Source of the DNA: Nitzschia sp. pyKryTriq1
Taxonomy: Eukaryota > Bacillariophyta > Bacillariophyceae > Bacillariales > Bacillariaceae
Direction of reading: 5' to 3'
Length of the DNA: 64,000 nt
Assembly: GCA_956465555.1 (NCBI GenBank)
Contig: OY101119.1
Coordinates: forward strand, 1,465,594-1,529,593
The notes below the pieces were generated by a model. That model saw nothing but the letters and a program-made list of their open reading frames with translations, was not told the DNA's origin and made no database searches. Positions 32,729-43,480 of this stretch are shown here, piece after piece (the first letter of the stretch is position 1; each line of letters opens with the position of its first letter). The translations under genes were made by a program, and so were the position numbers.

Positions 32729-34277
32729 TTATTGAGTCGTTTGTTCCCACATCACCATGGACCGGCGCTTCAACGCCTCGGCCACAGATTTTTCAGCATT
32801 GAACACCAATGAAAGCTTCCCTGTAAAAGGATCCAGCTCTTTGTCAGACAAGAGTTGCCGAATTTCCGCTACTGTCTTCCCGCTCACGTCTTGATCTTGA
32901 ATATGGGTCAGAACATCGCCCTTAGTTGCCCCCTGTTGCCCCATCTCCTTCGTAACTCCCGCAAGCAGCACACGCGGTTGATTAGGAAAATCAATGCGAA
33001 CTTCGCCTCCTCCAAGGATATTTTGGACACCACTATGGGAAGCTTTTCGTTGTGAGACATGTTGGTTAAATCCAATGGTCAGCTTGGAATAGGCGTCGAT
33101 TACGGTGCCGTCCCACTCGTTGTCCACGAAGCGAAGCTGATTCTTCGTGGCAGGATCGATTTCGATAAATTTTGGCATCCGAACGGGCAGAGGATATCTT
33201 TTCTGGTGTTCTGCCATCAGCTGTACGTCGCGCTTCGCTTCTCTGACTCGAGAGGCCGACGGATTTCTAGTGAGGCATTGTGACATATGTGGCGATGATG
33301 GGAAGATTCCATATTTTTCCCTTTCTTTGTCCTTGTGAGCCTCCTTGACTTCAGCAACCAACTCATATACGGAGGAACGTTTGAAAAAGTAGCGGTGTCT
33401 TGAATGGGATGCATGGGGCGAGGGTCTACCAGTACCCAGGGCTGGTTCTGGCTCGCGAATTGATTTTGCCAGTTCCGCCAATATTTGAGCGCCCTCCGCA
33501 AGACTGTTAGGATCGCCTGATACCATTAACCCAGTGAGATCAATTCGATCACAGTCAGCGTTTAGAATGAAGTCGAGTCCACCAAACAACGTAGTATCAA
33601 TTTGTTGCTGAGTGATTCGAGGGTGGTTTTCGTCCTTGAAGCTTGGTAAATTTGGACAATGGAACGAATCATGAACGCCAGTTAGTACATCAGCTTCCAC
33701 ACCCCATTCTTCGGTGGACCAACTGCTTTCAGACGTATCATCTTCCCCTTGGAGCAAAGGGCGTCCAAGATAATCTGCCTCACGACGACGCGATTCGTCC
33801 ACCGCGGCCTTAACATCTTGAGATCGCTCCAAAGCGTCCTTCAACCTAAGTTGAGCATCCGTTAGAGTCACATCGTCTCTTCCTTCCTCCAACAAATGCT
33901 CCAGCTCGTCAACTTTCCGCAGGAGAAGTGTGTCTCGAATAGAATGCGTCAGGTCAGATCTACAACTTGGACAATGTAGCCTATTTAGCGGTAGTGATAC
34001 AAAAAAGAGAGAGACGTGATGAGTTTTGGGAGACACAGAAACAAATATTTTCGTGATTTCGTTGTCTCTTATTGTTTTAATACTCTTTGACTTGCCACAC
34101 TTTTACTTGATATGATCCGTCGGAAGCTTCCATGTAGTCATCTTTGCTCGATGAAATGAAGGATTGTATGCAGTTGCGACAAAAGTTGAAGCCACAGTGA
34201 CAACCACATTGCAAGGGGTGCTCGGCATCAGAAAAATGCATGTCGTCCAAGCAAAGGGGGCACACGTCGAATACCAT
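32729..34277 (-). CDS. RING-type zinc finger protein with C-terminal PDZ domain
   Basis: Two exons (34099-34277 and 32729-33980) join in phase 2 to 476 residues. The RING is split by the intron: CPLCLDDMHFSDAEHPLQC, GCHCGFNFCRNC in exon 1 and LHCPSCRSDL in exon 2. The donor used (GTGGCA) is weak but is the only one that keeps frame and restores the last Cys pair. A coiled-coil region (RKVDELEHLLEEG; RLKDALERSQDV) follows, then a disordered middle. The last ~90 residues resemble a PDZ domain (RVLLAGVTKEMGQQGATKGD, VLTHIQDQDVSGKTVAEI, KLSLVFNAE). A ubiquitin ligase that selects targets by PDZ binding is an inference. Confidence 0.72.
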
Positions 34278-34756
34278 GGTAAACAGATCTACTCGAAGTA
34301 GGCAGTTTGATCTGGGATGGATAAACAAACAAATTGAAAATAAGGATAGCAGAAGAGGTGTATCATGAGGCATGTGCAATGGAAATGTTCATGCACTTTT
34401 AGTGGGTGCAGGCATCGCATCAGCGATTGAGACGAGGAGATGATGGGAGCGAAGGAAGCGAAGCCCTGAAGAGACACACAACATCATCATGATAGATGGG
34501 TGCGCGCGGTCGGTGGTGGTGATTGCTTTTTACCGGCACCGTTATCCTGCATTTAACGAAAAAGTTGTCATGTTCAATACTACTTAGAGAAGTCGGCGAT
34601 AAATAATACGGTAAATGTCATCATCTTGCTCTCGGCCGACCGTATGTACTTGTACCGACTTAGAATGTACGGTGTTACTAAATCAGTAGATTCCAATTTT
34701 ATAACAGTTTAGTCTGGACTAGGTTCTAGAAACTACTCGTCTTCTGGGACTCATCA
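34278..34756. other. Intergenic region, no gene seen
   Basis: Short upstream ORFs on the minus strand extend from the RING gene but add no recognisable sequence. A GTACTTGTACC word lies at about 34645. Confidence 0.35.
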
Positions 34757-34966
34757 CCTTCTGGATACTCTTGCGATAATACTGGCGAGACGAGGACACA
34801 AGATCCATTGTTAAAATAGGATCTTTGCGAATACCAGTGTTCATAAATAAAAGTTTCCAAGCAGGATTCGAACAAGATTCCAAGCTTCCGAGTATAGTTT
34901 CCGCCTTCAGTCGTGTCCGACTTAATCGAATAAATAATGATGTCGGACGTGTCCGACATCTCAACT
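34757..34966 (-). repeat. 3' LTR of the Copia-type element
   Basis: Matches 35648-35857 over its whole length. Contains a palindromic word ATGTCGGACGTGTCCGACAT near its outer end relative to the plus strand. Confidence 0.85.
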
Positions 34967-35647
34967 CTCCCTCTTGATGAGCAAGGAGAAGACGACTACC
35001 ATCCCTGGACCATTTTGCGATTTCTTTCAAACAATTCTCGCGACAATCCTTTGGTCAAGTAGTCAGCACATTGAGCATCGGTAGCGACTTTCTCGACCAC
35101 CGTGTTCCCATCCTTGCCTCCATTGGTACTGACATGGCTCCAGAAATGGTGCCACGAGCTGAGAAAATACTTGGTTCGAGAAGTAATGCGTTGGTTGGTC
35201 GCCAACAGGAGCGCTCCATTGTTGTCCTCGAAGACACGGCTCGCAACAACAGCTCTCATGTCATCAAGTCCAAGTTCATCAATCAACTCCTCGATCAGGT
35301 TTCGCAATGCAATTACTTGGACCATGGTTCTACTCAAGGCGCAATACTCGCTTTCCAAAGTACTCAAACAGATGCGTGAAATGAGCCAAGACTTCCAGAG
35401 TAGCGGGACGCCACCAAAACTGATGATGTAGCCTCCACGAGAGCGAGCACTGTTGCGGTCACGAGAGTCCTCGCTTCCGAACAAACCACAGAAGTCAGCA
35501 TCACAGTAGGTCTTGAGATCAAAGGTTCCGGTCACTGTGATGTAAATCCCTTTGTCTCGAGTACCCTTCAGGTAGCGGACGATGGTCTTCACGGACCAAC
35601 AAAATCGTTTCGATCAAATGTGAGACAGACCGAAGCTCCGCTGTCCC

Positions 35648-35857
35648 CCTTCTGGATACTCTTGCGATAATACTGGCGAGACGAGGACACAAGATCCATT
35701 GTTAAAATAGGATCTTTGCGAATACCAGTGTTCATAAATAAAAGTTTCCAAGCAGGATTCGAACAAGATTCCAAGCTTCCGAGTATAGTTTCCGCCTTCA
35801 GTCGTGTCCGACTTAATCGAATAAATAATGATGTCGGACGTGTCCGACATCTCAACT
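35648..35857 (-). repeat. 5' LTR of the Copia-type element
   Basis: Second copy of the 210-bp repeat; see the element entry. Confidence 0.85.
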
Positions 35858-36547
35858 TACCGGTACAAGTATGAAGACTAAAGGTAAGTACAGACATACC
35901 GGTACAGTAAGACCTATTTAGCAAAATGCCGAGAGAGGGAGAAATAGTAGCTCTACTCTACTACTAGAGAACGGTAGAGCTGCATGCAAGAAGTACTGTC
36001 TACAGGTAGCTGCAGGTAGACTGGATCAGAGTGCAATTGAGGCCTTTTAGTACTCCTCGTAGTTTTTAGGTAGTAGGAAGCGGATCCTTCAACGCAACAA
36101 AGATGATCTCGGAGGATTATTCTTGTGTGTTGTTTTGGTTGATGGGGAGATCCCCTCGTTCGTGTGTCCGAGTTTATGGCTACCGGTATGCCAGCGCTCA
36201 AGTTTCAATGCAAATTTTACATTTGGTGGCCCCTTTGGAGGCAAGTAAAAAAAGATTGGCAAAGTCTTGCAATATCATGTTGGTAGCTGATCCATACATT
36301 TTGTTTTAGAGTTCAGAGTCCGACGACACTACCGTATGGGGACACGGACCGCATATCAACTAACAGCTTCTCAATAGTCAAGATCGAGCTCAAATTAGTA
36401 GACTATATGCAGTTGCAGTACAGTACTCGTATGTACTCAAACAAATTTTTAGCAAAGCAAAAGCAGCGTAAGTGGCTGGTCTTATTGATTGCACCGGTAG
36501 GTCGAGAATCCAGCTGCTACCAGTATTTCCAAGGAATTCGATGTCAT
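35858..36547. other. Intergenic region, no gene seen
   Basis: CTAG words (CTACTCTACTACTAGAG) at about 35950 and GTAC words at about 35860-35910 and 36415-36435. Open frames are short and unconvincing. Confidence 0.35.
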
Positions 36548-38695
36548 TTAGTGATGTTTACCGTGCCGCTTCTTGTTGCCGGATCGTCGAACTTCCAGGT
36601 AGCGAATCAACCGGACAGACGACAGTCCTGAGACCAGAACAAGAAGGTCGACCAGGAGGGATGAAGGGTGGTGGGTTGCCAAGAGCACCTGCATGGCCCA
36701 ACTCACCCAACCAATTGGCGAAGAGACCAGACTTTTACGGACCAAGGACATCATGTACGCTGTGGTCAGGCGACTTGAACCGCTGACACCCATGATGGTC
36801 CCAAATTCAGTAGAAAATCCATCCGCAAAGAAGAAAAGGGGGAGAACAAACCGCAAAATGCGTAGGATCGTCCGGCACGCTCTTTCGTCCCTGGGGCGTG
36901 TCTCAGTTGATAGCACACTACCATTTTTAAGAAGGAGATCAGGAACTCGGTCGATAGATATTGTCCCCATGTGAATTGGACCCGCCGTGATCTGCGAGCA
37001 GAGAGACCAGACTGCGATGGTTGTGAGGAAGTGTGGCGTCCAATGTGGAATGACAAAGAATCTCAGTAAAAGAGAGCAAAAGTATGGCATGAAGTAGAAG
37101 ATAAGGTAGCAGATAGTGACTTTTGGCTCTTCGACGACCTCTACGAGTGCGAACTTTCCAACCTGGAACAGGAACAAGGCCGAAAAAGCAAGCGCCTTAT
37201 TCACAGTGGTCATGGTGTGACCGATTGCCTTCCATGATTCAGCGGTGAGGACAGCCACCACCTCCGTCAAATCTTCCATCCATACACTGTATTCTTGAAA
37301 AGTGTTCTTCCAGACCGAGATTTGCGAAACAACATTTGTCTTGATTTCTCGCAAATTGTTTTGTATAGTAGAATCTGGAAGAGACATGGTCGATAGTTTT
37401 TCAAAGATGCAGTCCTGGATGCTCGTCACTTCCTCCGTGGTCTTTCTCTTGCACTGACTTGCACTTGTTGACGGGTTGTGGTCATCCTCCTTGCCAGTTT
37501 TTTCACTCTTTGTTCCCCGCTCAGTGATATTGGAAACATCCAGAATCACTGCAACTCCAGAGTCAAGCGCTTCTGTTATCTCGTCCATATTTTCAGTACT
37601 ACCGGCATGGGCTCTCCTTTCGTTGTCATCTACAGCATAACTGTGTTGAGATTCGTCTTGATCCGAACCACTGTCGGACGATGTGCTAATAGACGACGCT
37701 GTAGACTGACTACTGACAAATTTCAGTATCCGCACTGGGAATGGTGAATCCTCTCTTATGGATTCATTTATATCTTCATCTTCATTGTCGCCCTCTCCCT
37801 CTTCCGAACCGTCCAGATCGGCAGTAACCTCCATATCCCCTGCTGTACGCGAATCATCACGAATGTTTACCGAAGCACCCGACTTTTCTGTCTCGCTGTA
37901 GTCTTCATCGGAGTCAGGATCGATGAAGGCCATGAAAGGGTTTGCCTGAAGATGATTTTTTCTATTTAAGTGTGCCTTTGGTACCCTGACGAGTTTCGAC
38001 GTAGGATTCGGATTCTCGAAAACTTCCTCGCCAGTAGTTGCTTCAACATCAACATGGTTCTCTCCAATATCAAAGCCAGTGGAAGGTGTCAGTACCACAT
38101 CGAGCTCGGTGGTCTCGGTGAGGAAACCTTGGTGGGGTCGTCGAATTGTTTTATCTTCAAATCCTGGAGGTGGGCCGTCGACTGGTCCCTGTGACGGTGG
38201 ATGGAGTGCAGAAAAGTGGTCTTGGATCTTTGAAATGATATTGTCTTGCGCCGACTCTACGCATAGTTTATTGGTGAGATTGTCTTGAGCTTGCACACGA
38301 TTGACGTTCTGGCTTTCGGGCCTATTTGTGTATCCAGGAGGCGGTCTCACTAATGGAACAGGAGATGTGGTACCTGAGCCTTCCAGGCGACCTCCCATTT
38401 TTGCTGGGTTAGAGTCAAGCAACAGGCTGTCGTTTAAGGCTTCGGCAGGAAGTGTACCTGCACCTTTTCCCTTGGATTGAACCTCATGCAAAAACTCGTT
38501 GCTCCAAGGGTTGCTTGGGACGCGGCTCACTCCAGGGTGCTGGCTCGAAGCGAAACGAGACACGTTCGCCACAACTTCCGCTTCTCCCTCCTCGTCATCA
38601 GGATCGAGGATCCCGCCAGGCAGAAAGAAGGAATCGATCAACGCTGCGTCGTCATCTTCCTCCTCTTTCCTGGAAAGCCCGGTTGGCCGTGACAT
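36548..38695 (-). CDS. Large disordered protein with C-terminal membrane segments
   Basis: Single exon, 715 residues from an ATG at 38695 (MSRPTGLSRKEEEDDD). Residues 1-~490 are low-complexity: Pro/Gly motifs (RPPPGYTNRPE; GPPPGFED), acidic Ser-rich tracts (GSEEGEGDNEDEDINES) and many possible phosphosites. From ~500 onward four or five hydrophobic segments appear (ALAFSALFLFQVGKFALVEV; ICYLIFYFMPYFCSLLLRFF; RILRFVLPLFFFADGF; LLVDLLVLVSGL), followed by a basic tail (RRSGNKKRHGKHH). The paired hairpin-like hydrophobic stretches recall ER-shaping proteins such as reticulons, but no reticulon signature is clear. Likely an endomembrane protein exposed to the cytosol. Confidence 0.78.
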   Translation of the reverse strand: MSRPTGLSRKEEEDDDAALIDSFFLPGGILDPDDEEGEAEVVANVSRFASSQHPGVSRVPSNPWSNEFLHEVQSKGKGAGTLPAEALNDSLLLDSNPAKMGGRLEGSGTTSPVPLVRPPPGYTNRPESQNVNRVQAQDNLTNKLCVESAQDNIISKIQDHFSALHPPSQGPVDGPPPGFEDKTIRRPHQGFLTETTELDVVLTPSTGFDIGENHVDVEATTGEEVFENPNPTSKLVRVPKAHLNRKNHLQANPFMAFIDPDSDEDYSETEKSGASVNIRDDSRTAGDMEVTADLDGSEEGEGDNEDEDINESIREDSPFPVRILKFVSSQSTASSISTSSDSGSDQDESQHSYAVDDNERRAHAGSTENMDEITEALDSGVAVILDVSNITERGTKSEKTGKEDDHNPSTSASQCKRKTTEEVTSIQDCIFEKLSTMSLPDSTIQNNLREIKTNVVSQISVWKNTFQEYSVWMEDLTEVVAVLTAESWKAIGHTMTTVNKALAFSALFLFQVGKFALVEVVEEPKVTICYLIFYFMPYFCSLLLRFFVIPHWTPHFLTTIAVWSLCSQITAGPIHMGTISIDRVPDLLLKNGSVLSTETRPRDERACRTILRILRFVLPLFFFADGFSTEFGTIMGVSGSSRLTTAYMMSLVRKSLVSSPIGWVSWAMQVLLATHHPSSLLVDLLVLVSGLSSVRLIRYLEVRRSGNKKRHGKHH

Positions 38696-40244
38696 CTCCT
38701 CTGAGCACTTCGGGTACAGTACTCGGCCTTCACAACGAGTTTACTCCCTTTCTTCACACTCAAACCACATCGGAGCTCGTTTTGGTCTTTTAGAACTCTG
38801 TAACACTTTTCCGGTTGAAACTCAAGCGCGTAGATGATAATATGCTCTAATATGCTCTGTAGTTTGTTGTTTGATTGTTTGTTTCACTTCCCAAGCAGAC
38901 GGTTCCTCCCCCCCGCACGCCGGTACGAGTACTGTACGAGTACGAGTACGAGTACGAGTACCGGTACGGTACAGGTACAGTACCAGTACGTACCACCGCA
39001 ACGGGCCCGCACCCCGTTTGCTACGGTACGTTAGCGTCGTAGAAAGTTCTGACTAATGACTGAAACCTGACTGAAGTATTAAATTAATCCTACCAGTCAA
39101 TCATGGAGCGACCCAGCCGGAGCGAATCTTCGACTCCACAAGTAGTAGTTGTAATATCGTGAAGCAGCGAAAAAGTGCACTGACTAATTTAGCTGCTACC
39201 TTGACGGTCGAGAGCCATGAATCTCTCTTGCGCCGGAACGATGTCAGCGACACTAGACAGTCCGATTGATTGACCCAATGAACTCTTTTCACCCATACGG
39301 GATATTCAGCGCCACATGTAGTGGTACTAGTAGTAGTAGAGAGTACGAAAGTAGAGTAGATATACATAGAGCTACTAGCAGACTATTTTTGATACTGTAG
39401 AATCTCTAGCACATCTCAGCTTTTATTTTTACTTCGTTACCAATAGTCTGATCCTCCTGGAAGACATTAGACCACTCTTTAGGTGCAATGCCACGAGAGC
39501 ACAATAACAAAGCATCTTCCCATGCCTTTGGGATCCATTCCTCTGCAGAAAGAATGAGGTTCAGCATCATTGTTTTTGCAATTGCTGAATCTCTGATAAT
39601 GGCAGGCAGGTGCCAATCTTGTCGTTAAGACTTCGTAGTTTTTTCACCCAGCGCTCCAACCCAGCTGAGCAAAGCTAATGAAGTCTCTGAAAGTCTACTA
39701 GTTCCCCGATCCTGAATCCTTTCGGATTGGAGGGATCGACTCTTGCCTTCAGTCCATTCACTAGTCATTCACGTTTCTGCCATGCTGGCCCCTGGCCTCT
39801 TCGCTCGTACTGTATCGTACATTCGAGGCTAGTGTCAACGTGGCTGATCTTTCTTCGCCCGCATCGTCAACGCAGGCGGCTACCGAGGCGGCACCAGGTA
39901 AGCCGTAGGATTACAGTGCGCACAGTTCGGCCAGCATCGGTTGGCAGTCTGGCCATCGCACGGATCCCCGGATCCCGGATGCTCCTGAATCACGCACAGA
40001 TCACGGCGCGAGAGCAGACGAATAGAACGTACAATGACACAAGACACAAGACTAAGAGAGGAGTCAGGACGTCTCCTCACAGACTCTCCTTTGCTGTTCG
40101 ATACAAGCATGCGTATTCGTAAACCAGCGGTGCGGTAACGGCACTGTACGTAGTCTAATTGTACACACCACATACCCTTCGACTTCTGACAGAGGGTAAG
40201 CAATAGAAGATAGAAGCTGCTCCGAGTTCTAGTCTACCCATAAA
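38696..40244. other. Divergent intergenic region with GTACGA array and a dispersed repeat
   Basis: At about 38921-38992 a run of GTACGA units passes into GTACCGGTAC words. One copy of the 29-bp dispersed motif lies at 39154-39182. CTAG words occur near 39330-39370. A coding-like frame at 39406-39624 is listed separately. The rest has only short frames. Confidence 0.45.
39406..39624 (-). pseudogene. Possible protein remnant
   Basis: Minus-strand frame of about 70 codons with normal-looking composition (RQDWHLPAIIRDSAIAKTMM; SAEEWIPKAWEDALLLCSRG; APKEWSNVFQEDQTIGNE), bounded by stops and with no start codon near its beginning. It could be an exon or the remains of a gene. No family recognised. 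Confidence 0.25.
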
Positions 40245-40683
40245 ATGCCCTCAGATAGCAACTACGCTGCCGTAACAAGGCACAGAAGGCCATTGAATGC
40301 GAAGGCCGGACGGCCGCCCGTACTGGAGTTGGTCGACGATCAATGGGCCGCCGACAAGCTAAGCGATGACGAAGTAGATGTGGGGAGGCACGAGGCAGAC
40401 GCCGGTGGCTTTGAAGAAGGAGAGCTCGACGCTGACGCTATCGTCGTGTCTCCGACGGGAAATTCAGCGTCCGCTGCCAATAGTGGTACGTAATAAATGC
40501 CTCTCGATCAACTTTGACACTGATTGCACTATCTTTTATCGTTTCTTCTGACAACGAACGTTTTTTGCAGCGGCAGAACGACGACGACGAGAAGAGGGTT
40601 GGAATGATTTGGGGTTAGACCAGCTTGATCGAAACGGAACTGCAGCCGCTGCTGCAAGTCGGGTTTCAAGTCAGCAAGGTTGA
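40245..40683 (+). CDS. Small hydrophilic protein of unknown function
   Basis: Two exons (40245-40485 and 40571-40683) join in phase 1 over an 85-bp GT-AG intron to 117 residues: MPSDSNYAAVTRHRRPLNAK, an acidic middle (LSDDEVDVGRHEADAGGFEE), then AAERRRREEGWNDLGLDQLD and an Ala-rich end. Likely disordered. A third exon via a GT at 40680 and the AG before about 40808 is possible and would replace the last residue. No family recognised. It has a proper start, an intron of usual size and coding-like composition, so I treat it as real. Confidence 0.55.
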
Positions 40684-41916
40684 GATTTTGTCTGCTCGAT
40701 CCAAGCCATAATTGATCTTTGAACGCCTGCGATGATCATCGTATGGACGGAGACTATCATCAATAAAAACAGTGGGTTCTCATTAGTAATTCTGACTAGT
40801 ATACGCAGTTAGCTTGCAATTTTTTCACAACAAAATTTTGGCCATCCGAGCAGGCGTCCCGTCCGGCAACAATGAAGGCAGCTATGGCGCAGAATGCCGT
40901 GAAAAATCGTAAAAATAAAAGTCTTCACTATACTAAAAGCTCTTTTCGAGCTGGTAACAACGATGGGGTCAGCTTCACCATCCGACCTTTCTTGCTGAAG
41001 GTTCGTCCCAGTACAGTGCTCTCCTAGAGACAGCTCCACCATCCGACCTTTCTTACAGGGAAGGTTCCTACGGGTACATTGTAGACTACTGTAGCTCAAG
41101 TAGTAGAGCTCTACCCGTACGGAACTGGCGCTGGTACAGTACCGGTACTGTAGCCCATGCCTTGCCATAAAATTTCAACCTCAGAGTAGTAGTAGCAGAG
41201 CTCTACTACCGTTACGGAGGAACTAGCACTGAACTAGCACTGGTACGGTACATACCGGTACTGGTACCTGTGGTACCGTACCGGTAGCAGAAGGGTGATC
41301 GTCAACCTGCTAGTAGTAGAGGCCTGGCTACTCTCTACTACTAGAGAGTGCTAGAGCAGAGAGACCAGCCAGTCAGCAGCAGTCAGTCGAGCGATGACTG
41401 GTAGGATTAAACTCATAAATCCAGTCAAGTTTCAGTCACCAGTCAAAAATTTCAAGCAAAACGCGCCGCGGGACAGAAGCAACAAGTAAGTCGTCGTCTC
41501 AAGGCAGCAAAAAGCAAACGGGGACGGGGGGGGGTGGGGAGCCGCCGTGCGACGATAAACTGCACGGCACGGAGACATTGTACAGTAGTTGTACTGTACT
41601 GTACTGTACTGTACCTGGTACCGGTCCTTGTACAGTACAAGTACACAAGTACCGTGGTACTGTGCTTCGTACCGGTACTGCACGTGTGCAGTACTGGTAC
41701 TGTACAAATACGGTACTGTACCTGGCACGGTGAAGGAATAAGTCGCTCTCCACTCTCTCTACTCTAGAGTAGTAGTAGAGTAGAGAGTAGAGAGAGGAGC
41801 ATTCTACTTGTACTCCTGCCTCCTGCTGATTCTTCCTGCATCCCCCGTCTCTTTCCGTTCGGCTTTGCTTGATCCAGTCTACAGCCCAACTAATTCATTG
41901 CGGTACAACAACCACC
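40684..41916. repeat. Intergenic region dense in GTAC and CTAG words
   Basis: A 24-bp direct repeat (CACCATCCGACCTTTCTT core) lies at 40970-40993 and 41031-41054. GTACCGGTAC-type clusters fill about 41100-41300 and 41580-41730, with (GTACT)n near 41590-41612. CTAG/AGTAGTAGAG clusters lie at about 41180-41215, 41310-41355 and 41755-41800. No gene. Confidence 0.6.
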
Positions 41917-42648
41917 ATGCCAGAAGCAGAAACCTCCAAGACCCAAGATGCGTTGGCTCTTGGAGCTGGTGCCATTCCACAAGCCGATATGAGCTTGCTC
42001 TCCATCACCTCTGGTGAATACGCACGAGGCATTCCTTATGTAAAGTTCATTGAGGACGTTGAGGAGTTTGCCAATACGTTCGATCCACCGGCCAGTGCCG
42101 AACTGCTTATTGGAGCTTACTCGGAACTGCACCAGAAATTCAAGACCTTTGAGACGAGTTTGCAACAAAAAAGTACGTGGTAAATAATGTGGATGCGACA
42201 TGCGACGATTGGACCGTACAAATCTTTCTCATTTTATGTTCCTGTCTCCGTCTTTCTTCGTTTTGCAACAGAATCAAATTACAAATTGAAAATCCCCGAT
42301 CTGGAGAAATCACTATCGTTGGTCAAAACGCTGCAAAAGAAAAAGGACGAAGGTACCACGGCATTGACGAGATACAATCTTGCGGATAATGTGTACGGAA
42401 AGGCTGAGGTTGACTGTTCATCGGGTATTGTGAATCTGTGGCTGGGTGCCAATGTTATGTTGGAATACACCTACGAAGAAGCAATAAATTTTTTGGCCCC
42501 AAAATTAGAAGAGGCGCAGAAAGAATCCAAGATTGTCGACGAAGATTTGGCGTTTGTTCGTGATCAAATTGTGACATCCGAAGTGAGCATGACTCGAATT
42601 TTTAACTGGGACGTACGAAAGAGACGGGTGGAAGGTGGCAAAGAGTAG
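41917..42648 (+). CDS. Prefoldin subunit 3 (VBP1-like)
   Basis: Two exons (41917-42172 and 42272-42648) join in phase 1 to 210 residues. The prefoldin-alpha fold is clear: N-terminal coiled coil (GIPYVKFIEDVEEFANTF), then the diagnostic central block RYNLADNVYGKAEVDC and LWLGANVMLEYTYEEAINFL, and the C-terminal coiled coil ending VRDQIVTSEVSMTRIFNWDV. This matches human VBP1/PFDN3 (WLGANVMLEYDIDEA, NMARVYNWDV) closely. Prefoldin hands unfolded actin and tubulin to the CCT chaperonin in the cytosol; subunit 3 is one of its two alpha-class subunits. The upstream region is packed with GTAC/CTAG words up to ~110 bp before the ATG. Confidence 0.92.
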
Positions 42649-42732
42649 GAAAGAACCGTAGATAATATTATGTCGCGACGATGTGTAGCTTTTGACACGT
42701 GCTTGTAATCTTTGTGCTAGGAAGATTACCCA

Positions 42733-42960
42733 ATGGTTGGGAAACATTCACCAGACCTCCCCTTGCCAGGCATGCTTATTCCAGAAGATTGGAAATTGGG
42801 AGTCCTGGTGGGCCGTCTTGAGAATAAAACCCCGCGTCTTGGGGTGGAACCAAGGGACGGACCAGTGCACCATTGGAACCACACCACACAGTCTCAAGAT
42901 TACAGAAAATCCCTCACACCTTGGAAACGAGGCAAGGTGATGTACCAAAGGGTAACCTGA
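42733..42960 (+). CDS. Possible small protein, unknown
   Basis: 75-codon ORF with a true ATG, starting 84 bp after the prefoldin stop. It reads like protein (IPEDWKLGVLVGRLENKTPR, HHWNHTTQSQDYRKSLTPWK) and has no low complexity, but it lies where a 3' UTR would be and has no other support. It may be a small gene, a downstream ORF or chance. Confidence 0.3.
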   Translation: MVGKHSPDLPLPGMLIPEDWKLGVLVGRLENKTPRLGVEPRDGPVHHWNHTTQSQDYRKSLTPWKRGKVMYQRVT

Positions 42961-43480
42961 AAGACAGAGACTTGCTATGCAGTCGAAGTCTAGTAAGGTC
43001 TTAGGCCAACGAATTAATAAGCTATCCATACTACCGGTACATTTCATCGGTCTATACTGTCCGAGAGAGTTGAGGGTTGGTTGGCGCTCGCGCCACTATT
43101 GGGGCTATTGGCGCTATGGTAGTACGTGGTTCAGTCGATTTAGTCGTTTTCGAAAGGGAGGGCAGGCGGCGGCAAATTTTCGGGCTGTAGGGACCAGAAA
43201 AAAAGCGCGCGTAAGCGCGTGCGCGCAGCGCAGCGCGCATGCGGAAAAAAGGGAGGCGGGGGGCGGGTACATACCCAATACGTAGATACGGACCACCGAG
43301 AGCGCGGCATAAAAATAAATGACACGAGATGATCATTATCATCATCGTCATCATCATCGCATTGAGTTGTCCAGCTGGGTTCGAGGATTGGTGTTACTGG
43401 TGTTACGTGTTGCATCTCGAAGCGCTGGTAAGTTTGCGACGTCCAGAAGGAGTTCATCGTAGGGTATCTTCATGTTGTCA
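42961..43480. other. Intergenic region with GC-rich block and first copy of a 108-bp repeat
   Basis: A CGCGCGTAAGCGCGTGCGCG-like block with clear inverted symmetry lies at about 43205-43245. The 108-bp repeat copy is at 43368-43475. Confidence 0.5.
43368..43475. repeat. 108-bp direct repeat, copy 1
   Basis: Identical as read to 43870-43977, which lies inside the ORF at 43481-44182. This copy sits just beyond that ORF's stop codon, 394 bp from the other copy. Confidence 0.85.

Larger units (their letters stand above)
34757..35857 (-). mobile_element. Collapsed Copia-type LTR retroelement
   Basis: A 210-bp direct repeat (34757-34966 and 35648-35857), identical as far as I can read, forms the LTRs. 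Between them, on the minus strand at 34996-35592, lies the RNase H end of a Copia-type pol (RYLKGTRDKGIY, CDADFCGLFG, STLESEYCALSRTMVQVIAL, EDNNGALLLATNQ). A polypurine tract (AAGAGGGAG) sits just before the 3' LTR, as expected. The element is broken: only this small part of the internal region remains. Matching LTRs suggest insertion that is recent on an evolutionary scale. I could not identify a clear target-site duplication. Confidence 0.85.

Noticed and set aside
35858-36547. Search for a further LTR or a target-site duplication around the Copia-type element
   Set aside because: No convincing short duplication at the two outer ends; left unassigned.
42977-43285. Plus-strand ORF over the GC-rich block
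   Set aside because: Driven by CGCG repeats; no protein-like content.
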